Positions 32,163-44,774 of a stretch of DNA of 64,000 nucleotides are shown here, piece after piece. Within the stretch, counting starts at the first letter, position 1, and every line of letters starts with the position of its first letter. The notes beneath the pieces are model-generated. The model had not been told where the DNA came from and did not search any database. It saw nothing but the letters and a program-made list of their open reading frames with translations. Source of the stretch: Sorghum bicolor (Eukaryota; Streptophyta; Magnoliopsida; Poales; Poaceae). The translations under genes and the position numbers were made by a program. The stretch is taken from NCBI RefSeq assembly GCF_000003195.3, contig NC_012872.2, positions 4,712,001 to 4,776,000 of the forward strand. Reading direction: 5' to 3'.

Positions 32163-33220
32163 GTACGTAAGAAATCAATTAATTTAAAGTTTAACTAATT
32201 TATAAAATATATTTTATATTAATCTAACGATATTTATACAACCAAAAAATTTCAATTTCTCCTAGTGATGTGAGTTTCTCCTAGTATTTTAGCATTCAAA
32301 ATTCAGTACAAATTTTCTAGTAAATGTCTCCTAGTGAGGATTCTCTAGTGTTGTGACTAGTTCTAGTATTTTATTACTAATTAAAAACACTAGGAGAACT
32401 CCACCAATTTGGTAGTTAATTAGTATCATAAATATAGTTATTTTTTAAAAGATTTGATCGAACGCAAAATTTGTTTTTAAAAAAAGAAGACATGCTGCAT
32501 ATAAGTAGTATAATTTGAATAAAATATAATAGTGTTACTACAAAGTTTCATGAAAATATGAAACTAATTACCAAATACAAACGAAAATGCTATAGTAGTT
32601 AAATTTCAAAAGTTTTTTGGATCTATACAAAGCCTTAGTTTAAAAAGATAGACATGAAAGCTTTATTTGCAAGGGTGATAGTTGCCTATGTTTGATGGTT
32701 TGAGAATCCTCCATCTCATTTCTTTTTCCATGCTATAACATAGAGAGATGAGAGGTGTCTATAAAGAGTAAGGCGTGTGTGTGCATGCGTTTATAAAATA
32801 TAGATTGTGTATATAAGTTTTTGTATCTGAATTATTATGGAAAGAAAATAAGTATCTTAAAGTTACTCTTAAATTTAATAGCTGTAAACAAGCCCTAAAA
32901 GAGATACGACCTGATAGCAACAGAGGTAGGTGGGGAGGTGCTGTTGCCTTGCCGGTTGCCGCCCCGCCGGCCGGCGTCGCGGCCACCGACTTCCGATCCG
33001 ATCCGGTGGACGCCGGCCACGCACGAGAGGTCACGTCGGCTACATGTGGAGGCAACATGTGCACGACAACGCTGCACTGCATCGCTGCCACTCCACCGTG
33101 CAGTGTCGTTCGCCGCATTTGCGTTGACCGGCCGTATGGGTGACATCCGACGTGTCATGCGTCCATTAAAAAAACAGTGGTCCCTTCGCGTCGTCGCCCA
33201 TTTGGGCCTTGGCTTTATTT
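32163..33220. other. Intergenic with short repeats and a GC-rich patch
   Basis: TCTCCTAGTGATGTGAG-like words recur at 32265-32400 (TCTCCTAGT several times). A truncated MITE tail lies near 32570-32640. The GC-rich patch 32900-33190 resembles 25125-25310. Confidence 0.4.
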
Positions 33221-33222
33221 TA

Positions 33223-33465
33223 GGACTTGTTTAGTTCTTAAAAAGTTTTGCAAAATTTTTTAGATTCTTCGTCACATCGAATCTTTAGACACATGTATGA
33301 AGTATTAAATATATACGAAAATAAAAACTAATTGCACAGTTTGGTCGAAATTGACGAGACGAATCTTTTGAGCCTAGTTAGTTCATGATTAGACAATATT
33401 TGTCAAATACAAACGAAAGTGCTACTATTTCTATTTTGCAAAATTTTTTGAAACTAAACAAGGCC
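33223..33465. mobile_element. MITE, GGCCTTGTTTAG family, TSD TTA
   Basis: The 243-bp copy begins GGACTTGTTTAGTTC and ends GAAACTAAACAAGGCC. TTA lies at 33220-33222 and 33466-33468. A diverged, partly reversed copy follows to about 33690. Confidence 0.88.
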
Positions 33466-33905
33466 TTAATTTCAAAATTTTTTACAAAATGAGTAGGAGT
33501 TTATAGTATTTTCGCTTATATTTAATAAATATTATCTAATCATAGACTAACTAGGTTTAAAAGATTTGTCTCGCAAATTATAGTTAAACTGTGTAATTAG
33601 TTATTTCTTTCATCTATATTTAATGATCCATGCATATGCCATAAAATTTGATGTGACGGGAAATCTGAAAAATTTTACAAAATTTTTTGAGAACCGGCTC
33701 ATCAAACTTTGAAAAGCAACGCTTTTTGAAGACAGACAAGCAATGTTGCTATATATTGGTTTTCCTTTTCTTTTCAAAATAACATTGGTGCCGCTATTGA
33801 TTTCCAGAAAAGAAAGATCTCAACCACAATGATTTAGACATAACAGTTTGGATCCGGTAGGACATGGCTTTGCATGGTTGAGGAAATTGAAAGGAGAGAA
33901 TGGGA

Positions 33906-33908
<3 letters not shown>

Positions 33909-33943
<35 letters not shown>
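33909..33943. repeat. (TA)n microsatellite
   Basis: About 35 bp of alternating TA is followed by AAATGTCCGTGCGTTGCAAC, a phrase common at the edge of grass repeats. Confidence 0.85.
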
Positions 33944-33946
<3 letters not shown>

Positions 33947-33949
33947 GTA

Positions 33950-35100
33950 AATGTCCGTGCGTTGCAACGGGATGTCAAAATATGAGATTTCAAAACATTT
34001 TATGGGACTATATCTTGTGATTCTAGATTGTCGATGAAGAGTACAACGCATGTTTAAGTTTAATCAAAACAAAGGTATCGATATTTTGGCTCGGTCACCT
34101 AACCTTGCCTTTGTATGGATTTGCTCCGACTGCCAATTAGAGCATCTTCAACAGCTCACCTATAATTCATCCCCACAAAAAATGGTATTGGTGGTCATCA
34201 ATATTACTTTTTTAAAAATATTATGGGAGATGCTCCACCATGGCTATATGTGTATTCATAGACAATTTGTAAATTTAGCTGCACTCAACCTGTATTTAGA
34301 ACTTTAGTGGCTTTTGAAAAAAAATTGAAGACTAAAAGCACAGTAGATCTATTTTGACCATCACTGGAATCAGCCACTATTTTGCTATGCCAACTGTTTG
34401 GGAACAAAAACACTATGCCCCTGAGCCCCAAGCCCTAACTATTTGAGAACACAAACACTGTGACCCTGAGCCCCAAGAGGCGCGACGATCTGCTGAAGGA
34501 GTTCGAAACGCTACAAGCAACATTTTTATAAGTGTGGAAAGTATGCAACATTTTTATCAAGTGTGGGAAGTATTCAAACCGGATTAAATTAATACTTACA
34601 AAAGGTTCCAAGTACTAAGAGAGTTGCAACAAGTTTGGTTTATGTAATACATTAACCTAGATAATAAAGGACTAAATGGCGCCATGATTTAGATGGCATG
34701 GCAAAAGGGTAGAGTGGTCTTGCTTCAATATTGCGAGCTTCATGCGAACTCAATATATTTAGGCTACAAATTTCTTTACGGGACCTTTAGTTGCCCACTT
34801 TCACTTATCCATGGTGTACATGCAACAACAAAAATACTCTCAAATTTAGTACAATAATTTATCTGGCAGAATAAGTCATAGCTGAAAATATTGTTCGCTG
34901 ATTTATTATGAGAGAAAAACACTGTTGGATGACAGAATAAGCACGGCTTATAAGACAAGCAAACAAGCTTTTAAGGACACTCAATTCTTAATTATGTTTG
35001 ATCTACACTTACAAAAGCTATTAATACAAGGCTAATTTACACTTACAACCATCAGGTAAACATGCCAAGTAACCAAATAAAATTTGAGCATGTCTTCTCA
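33950..35100. other. Intergenic, nothing firm
   Basis: AT-rich DNA with a possible element start GAGCATCTTCAACAGCTC near 34140. A duplicated phrase (ACACTATGCCCCTGAGCCCC near 34408, ACACTGTGACCCTGAGCCCC near 34455) is visible. No gene is supported. Confidence 0.35.
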
Positions 35101-35149
35101 ACTTATTGAGTTGCTAGCAGTAAGGATAATGGCAAGATCACCAGGAGTA

Positions 35150-38100
35150 TTTAGAACTAAACTTACAACATCTGCAAAGGTCCCATAAGAAAGCATGAAA
35201 CTTCTTGGCAAAATAGTACAACAAACTCAATGAAACTTGTCCATACAGTTTTGAACTTTCAGTGCATCTGTAAATATATGTTAACTTTGAGAGGTAGTCA
35301 TCTTCCTGAAGTCCCTCAGCGTCAGCTCCCTGTCGTTGTTGTGTCAGCTGGAATGCTCCCCAAGGTGACTTGCTGCTCCACCTGGAAAAAGGAGAACATA
35401 TCAACCAGACTAATCTGCAGATATCTGGAAGAACACATCTTCCTAAAGGCCATCAGCAAAGATGATTCCAGAAAATTCAGACTGAACATGTTGTTGTGAA
35501 CTCATCTAGAACATATCAGCATGCTGGTTAGTAGTTCATATATCATCAATGCTCAAGTACAATTGTCACTAAACCAATCAAAATTCCACCAGCCTCCAGA
35601 TGTTATAAATTTAGGTCAATATACTATGTTTACGTGGAAAAGCATTTTTCTAAGAATCAGTGCTAGTTCTGCTCATCCAAAGTGTAGATCTTAGGGCTGC
35701 TATGAAATGTGCCTCAAGTAAAAATATTTCACTTTCAGATATAGTGTTTATGTTCTTTCTCCAAAGTTTCTGCAAACCTACCACCAGGCAATATTCCTAA
35801 CATAATCAAATTACTTTAGAAAAATTTAATAAACATAGAAAAAGGTCTATTGCACTATAAGGAAATGAAGTCTATATGCTGAAATCTTAAACATTAGGGA
35901 GTATTAAAGCTTTGAGACCAATATTTTGCCCCATTCCAAGTTTTTATTGATCTTAATGTAATGCAGTGCTAACAGAGGCATTCCAACATAGAGCCCCGTT
36001 ACCTTCGTTGGAGTTCCTAGAAGAAAGGGACTCGCCTGGTTCAAATCCAAACTGGAGAAAAGGTTGGTGACAGTGCTCTGTAGCTCGTTGTGCACTGCCG
36101 CTAGCCAGCAGGTGGATGGTGCCGCTAGTAGGGGAAGAGGGTCGAGCGCCACCGGTGGAGGAGCCGTGACTGTGCCCCCGTGCTGCTCGCGCCGCTCTGC
36201 CTTGCCCTCATTGTGCCGCGCACCGCTGATGCATCGATCAGAGACGTGAGGAAGAGCCGCGACGTCTTGCCCTTGCTGCCTCCATCATGGGTATGCCGTG
36301 CCGCATCTGCCTCCGTGACACTGCTTAGAAGTCTGTATAAAATTAGACACTGCTGCATATACATAAGCTTAGTAACACAGCAGAAGGCTCACATGTTATA
36401 CTGAAACAAGTATACATACACAAAAGGTTGGTATTTTGGCGTTCCCACATGCTGCACATCTAAGGTTATGTTCTCTCATAAGCAAACATGTAGATTAATT
36501 CCAGTGGCACTATGCTAGCTAAACCACATGTAGATTAATTCCAGAGGCATAACTAAGTAAGGTATTTGGATGTTTTTGGTTACTTTGTACCTACAGACTG
36601 ATTTATTAGGCATCCCTACTTTTAGACGAGCTGACATAGAGACCATCAGACCACACCCATATGTCATCTCGGGATGAATGATATCCATAACCTGGTTGAT
36701 TGATTGTCCTATAGTCAATTATTTTTCAATTACTACATACATGCTTTCACAAAATTGAAAAAAAATAATGAAACTATCATAAGTTTATAAACATTGACTA
36801 ACAAATTTCTGAAATATTTTCTCTAAAAAGTAAGCAATTTTAGATCATGTCTGTAGTTATCATAAAACATTTCATAATAGATCACGTCAATTATGTTTCT
36901 TTTCTTACAACTACAAAAATGTTTGGATACATAAAAAAAATGTTCAGATAAGTACACCTTTCCTCTGAATACATGTGATGTGACAAGGAAATGCAACCTC
37001 CGTTCAAACGAATAGATTTTCAATCTGAACCCATAAATTGTCTGTAAAGTATTATAAGATGTTTCTAGCAGCTGGTTTCTCTATACTCATTAGAAGGTAA
37101 AGAATTCTCGCCTCTCAAAATAAAGAAGGTAAAGAATTCTACTGAGTTGTCTGATCTAGCATTACTCTCAACTCTATAGATCATGAAGAAGACAGTGGCC
37201 TAGATGCATGCGTCCATCTCTCATGTTTTGGAAATTCGTTCTGGAGTTTTTATCACTAATGGAAAATAAGAGGCATCATTTCATCAACATCTTGGACTGC
37301 AGAGATCACTTTCCTGAACTCATCACGTCTTGACTACACATTGAAGTCAGTCAACCAGAGAACAATATAAGCAGGAAACAATCAACTGATATGCCCAGTT
37401 CTGTCTTCAGTTGAAGAAGAGGTAGCACATACATATGAATGGATACGATTTTACTGTTCAGTTATGCTTCTAATTTTTAATACCAATTGAGATGTAGTTT
37501 GTGCAGGCTTAAAATAATACAAACATCGTCATAAAATATCTAGTTATAAATTATTATAACTTCACTCATCTGATATAACAATATGAGTGCTCATTGTCCT
37601 TGGCGCATTCTCTTTGTTTAAAATGTTGTGACAACCGGTAGTTAAGCACCCCCAGAACTTTGACTAAATGTTTCAATTTGCTTTTGTAGATGATGACAAG
37701 CTTCTATATTTTTTTCTTTTTGTTTCCTCAGGATTCAGCTATGTGGCCACTACTTAGCTTTATCCTGCCACTACTTACAGTGCGATCTGGAAACTCTAAG
37801 ATTCTATAGAGCAAAAAAAGAAGACGCTGCCTATGAATGAAGAGTGCAAGAGATCCTAAAATATTCCCAACTGCCGAAAAATAGACATTTTTTCAAACAC
37901 CTAGACTACGAGAAGTTTCCTGTGCTGTAGCTTAGAACAACTAATAAGCACTTCTTATTAGCTCATGTACTATCTAAATATATGGAACCTGCGGTATTAG
38001 AATCTCTAAAAGGAAAATCTGAAGCTTGATAAAAAAGGCATGCGAATCAGAGTAATAGGTAGCATAAAGCACTGAGACATAGTTTTGCAACTGATGAAAA

Positions 38101-39250
38101 TGAAGAGCAAATAGAACTCACTCATCCGTTGAATGTGGTATGTGGACAAACTATTTGAAACCATAAAGAAAATATATGTGCATGTCCTGCCTTGTACCCT
38201 CATTATTCATAGTACTATAACCAAAGAAAAGTATGATGAAGAACTAAGAGGAGCACCAATGCTGCAGGACTCAACAATGCAAGGGGGGCACAAGAGAGAA
38301 GTTAGAACCAACAGGAACATTTTACTCCTAGCGCTAGTCATTATGAAGAGCATATGTGAGAAGTAAAATGTTTGAAAGATTATTGACATATATAGTAAGT
38401 TTGATTCCCAGTAAAATGTTTGAAAGATTACTGTATGTCGCTGAGGATCTCATGATTGCAAACAAAATGACTGGATAGAGCAGCAGGTCGACCCATTCAT
38501 ACACATTTTTTCGAACACCTAGACTACGAGAAGTGTCAGGGCTCAAGCTTAGAACAACCAATAAGAACTTCTCCCATAAAAATCAATTGTATGTCGCTGA
38601 GCAAAACACATCCCAACCTCTGGCACAACACAGGAGCACATGTTGGCAGATCTGGACAGTTAAAAACAGAGGCAGCAGAGGGAGGAGCTCACCGGGGGCA
38701 GGGCACCTGAGCAGCATTTGTTCGTGACGCAGGCTAGCTGACGCCCCTCCGCCGCCACCTCTGCTCGGACGCTCTGCCTACGTCGTCTCCTCCACTCGGA
38801 CGCCGCTTGAACTTTAGAGGACTGGACGGGAGGTGCAGGGCAGTGGGAGGTGTGGGGCGGTGGGACGGACACCGCTGCCCCTGGATCCACGAGTTGCGGC
38901 TCCTCCCTCATCAAGAGCGTAGCCGGTGTCGGAGAGGCAGATTCGCGCGCATCGTCGCTCACCGGATTGAAGGGTAGGTGCGGGGCGTTGGGACGGACGC
39001 CGCTGCGGGTCCTCCTCCCTCTTCACGAGTGTATCCGGCGTCGGAGAAGAAGGCCAACGGCCAGGAACGATGGAGAGAGGCGGGGCTGCGATGCGAGGGG
39101 AGACGGTGCGGGATGCAGTGCGGGAGAGGCGGAGCTGAGGAGGCGGATGTGCGCCGTCGGCCGTTTTCGAAGTCTTCGCCTTTCTAATGCGGGAGCGAGG
39201 GGAGTGGATGTGTGACGATTTGGCCGGTGGCGAGGGGAGTGGATGTGGAC
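35150..39250 (-). other. Possible eroded gene or non-coding transcript, minus strand
   Basis: A GC-rich block at 38690-39240 looks like a 5' region on the minus strand and ends at a good donor (CCCCCG|GTGAGC). A minus-strand acceptor TTTTTCCAG lies near 35390, followed by a short frame VEQQVTLGSIPADTTTTGS and a stop. GC-rich minus frames also occur at 35995-36150 (AAVHNELQSTVTNLFSSL). I could not connect these into one frame or recognise a family. The GC block also contains a degenerate duplication of about 125 bp (GGGACGGACACCGCTGC and GGGACGGACGCCGCTGC). Confidence 0.2.
37893..38570. repeat. Dispersed direct repeat
   Basis: GAACACCTAGACTACGAGAA, then GCTTAGAACAAC(C/T)AATAAG, occurs near 37896 and again near 38512. 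AAAATGTTTGAAAGATTA is also doubled near 38366 and 38412. Function is unknown. Confidence 0.6.
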
Positions 39251-39299
39251 GATTGCTTTCTATCTGCATAAGAAATCTGTTATTTGTTTTGAGGGAGTG

Positions 39300-42200
39300 A
39301 AAGTTTTAGCGGGAAGGTGAACGAGAATTCTCATTTAGAGGGTCTGTTTGGTATATCTCAGAAACTAGTATTTCAGCTTCACATGAGAAAATGTGCATGT
39401 GAGAAAACCTGAAAAATAACTTTTACAAAAAAAGCTGTTTTGTTGGGACTTGTTTGGTAGGAGAAGGTGAAAAACAACGTGAAGCTGAACCAAAAGTCTT
39501 ACCAAACGTGCCCTAACTTCTACAATATCAATCAATTCTATGAGCAAGGGGTGGTAGTTTGTTCGGTTTAGTGTGGAATCGAAGGGGAGTAAAAGGGATT
39601 AAATCCACTACAAGTCAAATCCCTCTAAAACCTTTCTCGATCCCTTTTTATAGAGATTCACCAAATAATGTCTACGTGGGAATTATATATTTAACCGAAA
39701 GACCACCTTTTATTATCACTTATTCTACAATTTTTTCATTTAAAAACCATGACAGAAACAGGGGACACGAATTGCCTCTTCAACCCCCTCCCCCTCCCTT
39801 TTTCTACTAAAAGTCAAAATTTCACGTTAATTCCTTCATTAACTCTCGCCACTATTTCTTATGCCCAATCTCATGTAGTTGCATGCCAAACGCACCATGG
39901 TAGACGTAGCTCCCAACCTAGAAGCAGATCGCTACTCGTAGAGTCGTAGTGCTGATGAGATATATCGACGGACGTCAAGTGCTAACGAAGAAGATTTGGT
40001 AAGATTTTCCGTCATGGTCACTCCACTGATGATATATAGTAGGGAATTTAGTTCCCCTATTTTATGGGCATATAAATTTTTGCTCATGGGTGTCCTGAAA
40101 TATATAACGGATTAAGTTTTTAACTGATCAAAAATTTAACTAAGTTTATAGAAAATAGTAATATTATCTATGACATCAAATTAACATTATTAAATACATT
40201 ATGAAATATAGTTTCATAATTTAACTCTTATGCAGTAGATATTACCATATTATTAATAATCTTCTTTACGAATATAGTCAAACGTAGAATAATTTGAGTT
40301 AGAATAAATTTTGATCTCCTATATTTTAGAACAGATGTGTGTGTAGATGTGATCTTTGCTTTATCCGGTACCCATGTGGCACCTCCAAAATATAATATGA
40401 ATGATACTCTAGAAAAGATAAAGTGAGGACAACCTTTCTTAATCCGGTCCGAAGGAAATGCTACGCGGTGGCATGGAGAAGATATATGTGCATGCCTTTT
40501 GACGTCTTCACGTAGAAGGCTAGCTTAATCAATTAAAAACAGTACTAACTATACTTTGGAGAAATTCAAGTCGTATGTGTCACAAATCCAAAATATGTCA
40601 AGACTTTGGATAAACCTTTTTTTATCAAGGAGGAACAGCGCCTCTTTTCCCACTAGTTTGGTGCATAAGCTCAGCTGTACCACCACTTCAATACATAATA
40701 TAGCCGTGTAGCAGAGTATATTTCGTGTTGTACTTATTTTTTTTGATAAACTTTTGTACAGAATTTAGAACGTGTCAAGATATGATTGACAACACCAGTG
40801 GTGAGACCGATAGACCACGCAAAAGTAACACCTCCAATATTAAAAGTGAAACATCAATTCTTAAATATCATCTCATCATATATGACGTGCCCCACTGTTA
40901 AGGTGTTCTTTATTTATACTAACAAACATGCTCTATGAAAGAAGAAAAAAGCTATGAGGTCAGGAATAATACGTATCTATTTATATTCACCCTCTCTATA
41001 AAATTTAAAAGCTATTTAATCAATAACCGTTTGTTTTAGCCCTTTCCAATAACCACATTTTTACCGATACACTTACAAGGTCTTACAGTTATATTCACAT
41101 AGTCTTATTACTATATTTAAAATGATTTTTCAGTATAACTTATTGAACATAGTGATGTAATTTAGAGATAATTGCATATCTCAAAAAAAAACCAATTCTT
41201 TAGGAAAAAAATACAACCGTCGGACGCCATGGACGGCCAAAAATTCGGTTGCTGCCTTCTCCCAAAATAATCGCATGACGGATTGCATCTCTGCCTCTGC
41301 TCCGGTCATCGGCACCGACGAGTCATCCGCTTCCGCTCCCATCTCCTTGCAATGTGTCATGAGATTAAGCACAAAAGTCTTTTTTGCTATTAAATTAGAA
41401 CTAAACTTTAACTCATGATCTAAACAGTTCCATGGTCTAAAGTTCAATTATCCAAAATTTAATCTTTAACTTTAGCCAACTAAATTTTACTAGATAATAG
41501 CATCCGAACGGACACTTAAGGATTAAGGAAGTAATCAACGCGCAACACCTATTTGGAATTCCAAGCAACTTCGGTGTTACAAATGCGGCTAGCATCTAAC
41601 CGGATGTTTTAAAATATGTTTTTTCTGATCATGGGGGCGTATCATTGTCTGATTGATGCTTTTCATGATTGAACGGTCCTTTCTGAACTCTCTCGCCATC
41701 CTTTCTCATCATATACAAATGATAGCACGCAGTTGCACAATATAATAATCTATTAAATCAGACACCACGAGAAAGCATCAGAAACTTTTTCCAAAGGTGG
41801 TGAATAAAAAATAAGGAGAGAAAAGCACTAGCACCTTGATACAATTATTATCATACGGAGTATATGTGTACTCCTAAACATGGAAAGAATTAACTCGAAT
41901 GGCTTGCTTCGTTTGTTCCTGTGGCCCTCTCTACACGGTTTTCAAATAGATAGCAGAAAAGAACGTGCAAATGATGGCCTCTGCACTTGCAAAGCAGAGG
42001 CTCTTGCCTTAGCCTATTTTCTGTCCTTTATTCCGGTATTAGGTAGAGAGATGCAAAATGTTCTACTCGGTTTCCTTTTTTTTTTATTTAATTTGACTTG
42101 CTGAATAATTATCTTTATACCGGAAAGGGCCCATTCGCCAATTGGTCGGTTTCTATATTTATATATAATGCAGGGAATACTAGAAAGTGGATCTCACCTA

Positions 42201-42400
42201 AAAAGGCAATCAGTTGTTTATAAAATACTAATATAGGACGAGGCGAGCCGAAGAATAATTGAGGGAAATTTGATCAGCATGAAGCAAAGTTTCGACTGTT
42301 GTTCGTTATGCGCGCAAAGGTTATATGTTTAGGTCGTTATGTTGCATAATGAAGTTCGTTACTTTTTTAGAAAAAAAAAGTTACTTCATCAATGCCAAAA
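39300..42400. other. Long AT-rich intergenic stretch
   Basis: I see no gene. The GC patch at 41215-41345 gives a minus frame of 88 codons without recognisable features. The 41410-41510 part has MITE-like vocabulary (CTAAACAGTTCCATGGTC) without clear ends. Confidence 0.4.
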
Positions 42401-42454
42401 GAAAAAACATAGCTCAATACAATCATAAATAAAACTCACACAAAAAGTGAGTGG

Positions 42455-42715
42455 CGCTAGGGGGGCGTTTGACGAGGCTTGTATAGCGGCTTCTCCTCTA
42501 TGTGAAACAACCTTTTGTGGAGCGATTGCCATTTTGTATAGAGGAGCCGGAGCCGTAAAAATATGGCACCTCTCGGCTCCTCCACATAAAGTTGACACAA
42601 TCTTATTACAAAATTGACACTCGAATTTTGTCAAACGTTTTGCATAATGACATCAACTCTTTTAGAGAAGTTGCTCCACAAGAGGAGACAGAGTCGTGCC
42701 AAACCGACTCTAAGA
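42455..42715. mobile_element. Possible MITE, ends diverged
   Basis: GGGGCGTTTGACGAGGCTTG near 42460 and its rough inverse GTGCCAAACCGACTCTAA near 42698, with inverted AGAGGAGCCGGAGCC / GGCTCCTCCACA words between, suggest an inverted-repeat element. I could not find a target duplication. Confidence 0.35.
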
Positions 42716-42849
42716 TTAATACAATGCACAAAAAAGTGATCTTACTGACTCGTATGTTAGTAAGATGTAGCAAAAAGGTTTGTATCACCTCATAGCACAT
42801 AGCAAAAAAAAGTCTATATACCATTCAAATTACCCCTAAGATGGTTTTG

Positions 42850-43620
42850 CCACCATAGCATTTAAAACCCGCTTGCCATGACATGTGGAAATTGGCAATG
42901 TGAGTTGTCAAGCACTACCCTTACACAAGTGACAAGCCCCTCCTCAAACAACAAGCTATAAAAGTCACAACAGGAGCTCCTCCCCCACCCACCCTACAAC
43001 TCCCTAGGCTAGACCACCTCTGCTAACCCAACACCATTTCCCCCTCCACGATCTTGTCAAGTGGAGGGCGATGAGAGGCATCACCATAGAAGTTGAAAAT
43101 AGAAAGCACTGAGACAAATATTCAGACTTAGATACTAACAAGTCTAAACTTCTCTAAACGAAATCGATCGTACAACTTACACTTCTAGGTGTGGCTTAAT
43201 ATGAGTCTTTAGAACTATTTTAGAGGAGCTACACAAACTGTGGTTCCTCTCAATGAGCCCTACAAAGAAGAGCTATCAGCAGCAAAACGACGCGACGTAA
43301 CTTCCATATGGCCTCTTTTTAACTAGAATTATACCAAAGCTAGTAGTACTGCCTAGACGGGTATCCGCAGAAAAGCAATCAGCCAATCATAAGATCCTAC
43401 GGTGAGGAGTCGATGAGAGTAACGCAAGCTCTCCTCGTGTAAACACTACGGGCCGGGATCTTTGGCCGATCAAGTTTGGACCGTCCGATGAGCGCTCAGC
43501 GGCCAGGAAGCGGCGATCGAGCTGATGAAGATCAGCGTGCTTGGCTGCCTGTGTCTGCTTTCGGACACCGGTCGTGCGTGCGTGCCTAGCATAGCACTAG
43601 CGGAGGTGTAGCGCGGGTGA
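42850..43620. other. Intergenic with an isolated TATA-like box
   Basis: GCTATAAAAGTCAC (about 42956) is followed by a C-rich stretch and an ATG near 43070, but the frame closes after about 14 codons. No gene is supported. Confidence 0.3.
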
Positions 43621-43626
43621 ACTTTA

Positions 43627-43830
43627 GGGCACTCACAATGCAGACTCTAACATAGAGTCTAAAGTTATTTATTACCTCGAACAATGTGGATTTGGAGTCT
43701 AAATAAAACTTTGAGTCTTATTTTTTCTACCTCTTTCTTCAATAAATATGCTGCCACATCAGCAAAATAACATAATTAATATGTAGTTAATTGTCTTAGA
43801 CTGTGTGATAGAGTCTTGCATTTGAGTGCC
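43627..43830. mobile_element. MITE, GGGCACTCACAATGC family, TSD TTA
   Basis: The 204-bp copy is in the opposite orientation to that at 13988. TTA lies at 43624-43626 and 43831-43833. Confidence 0.85.
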
Positions 43831-43889
43831 TTATCCCATGGGCAGAAAGAATATATTGCGTCCGGGGGATCCATCATCCATGGACCATA

Positions 43890-44132
43890 GGCCTTGTTTA
43901 GTTCCAAAATTTTTTGGGAAATCGACACTGTAGCACTTTCGTTTGTATTTGACAAATATTGTCCAATCATGGACTAACTAGGCTTAAAAGATTCGTCTCG
44001 TCAATTTCGACCAAACTGTACAATAAGTTTTTATTTTTGTCTATATTTAATACTCCATGCATGCGTCTAAAGATTCGATGTGACGGAGAATCTGAAAAAT
44101 TTTGCAAAATTTTTCAGGAACTAAACAAGGCC
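43890..44132. mobile_element. MITE, GGCCTTGTTTAG family, in the TAR proximal promoter, TSD ATA
   Basis: The 243-bp copy has intact ends GGCCTTGTTTAGTTCC and GGAACTAAACAAGGCC and ATA at 43887-43889 and 44133-44135. It ends 21 bp before the TATA box of the TAR gene. Confidence 0.9.
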
Positions 44133-44153
44133 ATAGTGGGTCGACCTCGGCCC

Positions 44154-44161
44154 TATAAAAA
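44154..44161 (+). promoter_or_regulatory. TATA box of the TAR gene
   Basis: TATAAAAA, after CGGCCC, is the only good TATA box before the coding start. It would place transcription near 44185. Confidence 0.65.
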
Positions 44162-44184
44162 GCCGCATCGCTACCTTCCCCTCC

Positions 44185-44774
44185 TCTCCTCCTAGGTCCT
44201 AGCTAGCTGGTCCCTGCAGCCACTAAGCTTAGCTTTGGGAGCTCTTCTCCATTGTTTGCAGTTGCAGCACTCCTAACACACTGTCTCTCTCCCCCTCCTA
44301 GCTGTTCTTCCTTTCGGTGCTCACCGCTGCTGTTTCAGCTAATACAGTGTTAAGCTCGGTTACTGTCGTCGGTTTCCAGCAAAGCCTCGCAGCTATTGCA
44401 CTTGTGCCTCAACCTGAAGGCCTGTAGCAGGAGAGAGAGAGAGAGAGAGATTGAGCAAGAAGCAGCAGCAGCAGCAGAAGAAGAAATAGTCAAATCAGAG
44501 GGGGAACCAAAGCTCCAAGAGGGGAGCTCTCCGGCGTTCGGCTCGCTTCCAGAGTTCCAGCAGCCTGCGGTCGTCCGCCGCTCGAGCTCCCAATCGGCGG
44601 CCAGCCTCCTCCTTTGGCAAGAAGGACCTCCACCTTTTTTCTTGCAAAAAAAGGGCCTTTTCCCCCCTTTTTTCTCTCTCTTTTTTCTTCCTCATCATCG
44701 TCTTGCTCCCCCCAAGAAGCTGGGAGCTAGCTAGCTAGCGGCCCACCGGTCGAGTTCCCTCTCTCTCTCCAGGC
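44185..44774 (+). other. Long AUG-free leader of the TAR gene
   Basis: About 590 nt between the expected start site and the coding ATG contain no ATG on the + strand. It includes a (GA)n tract at 44430-44450, a CAG-rich run at 44461-44476 and pyrimidine-rich blocks. CTCTCTCTCCAG immediately before GCATG resembles a splice acceptor, so a 5' UTR intron is possible. Confidence 0.6.

Noticed and set aside
32930..33234. Several overlapping + and - frames in a GC-rich patch
   Set aside because: Three frames are open at once with no start context, splice sites or family resemblance.
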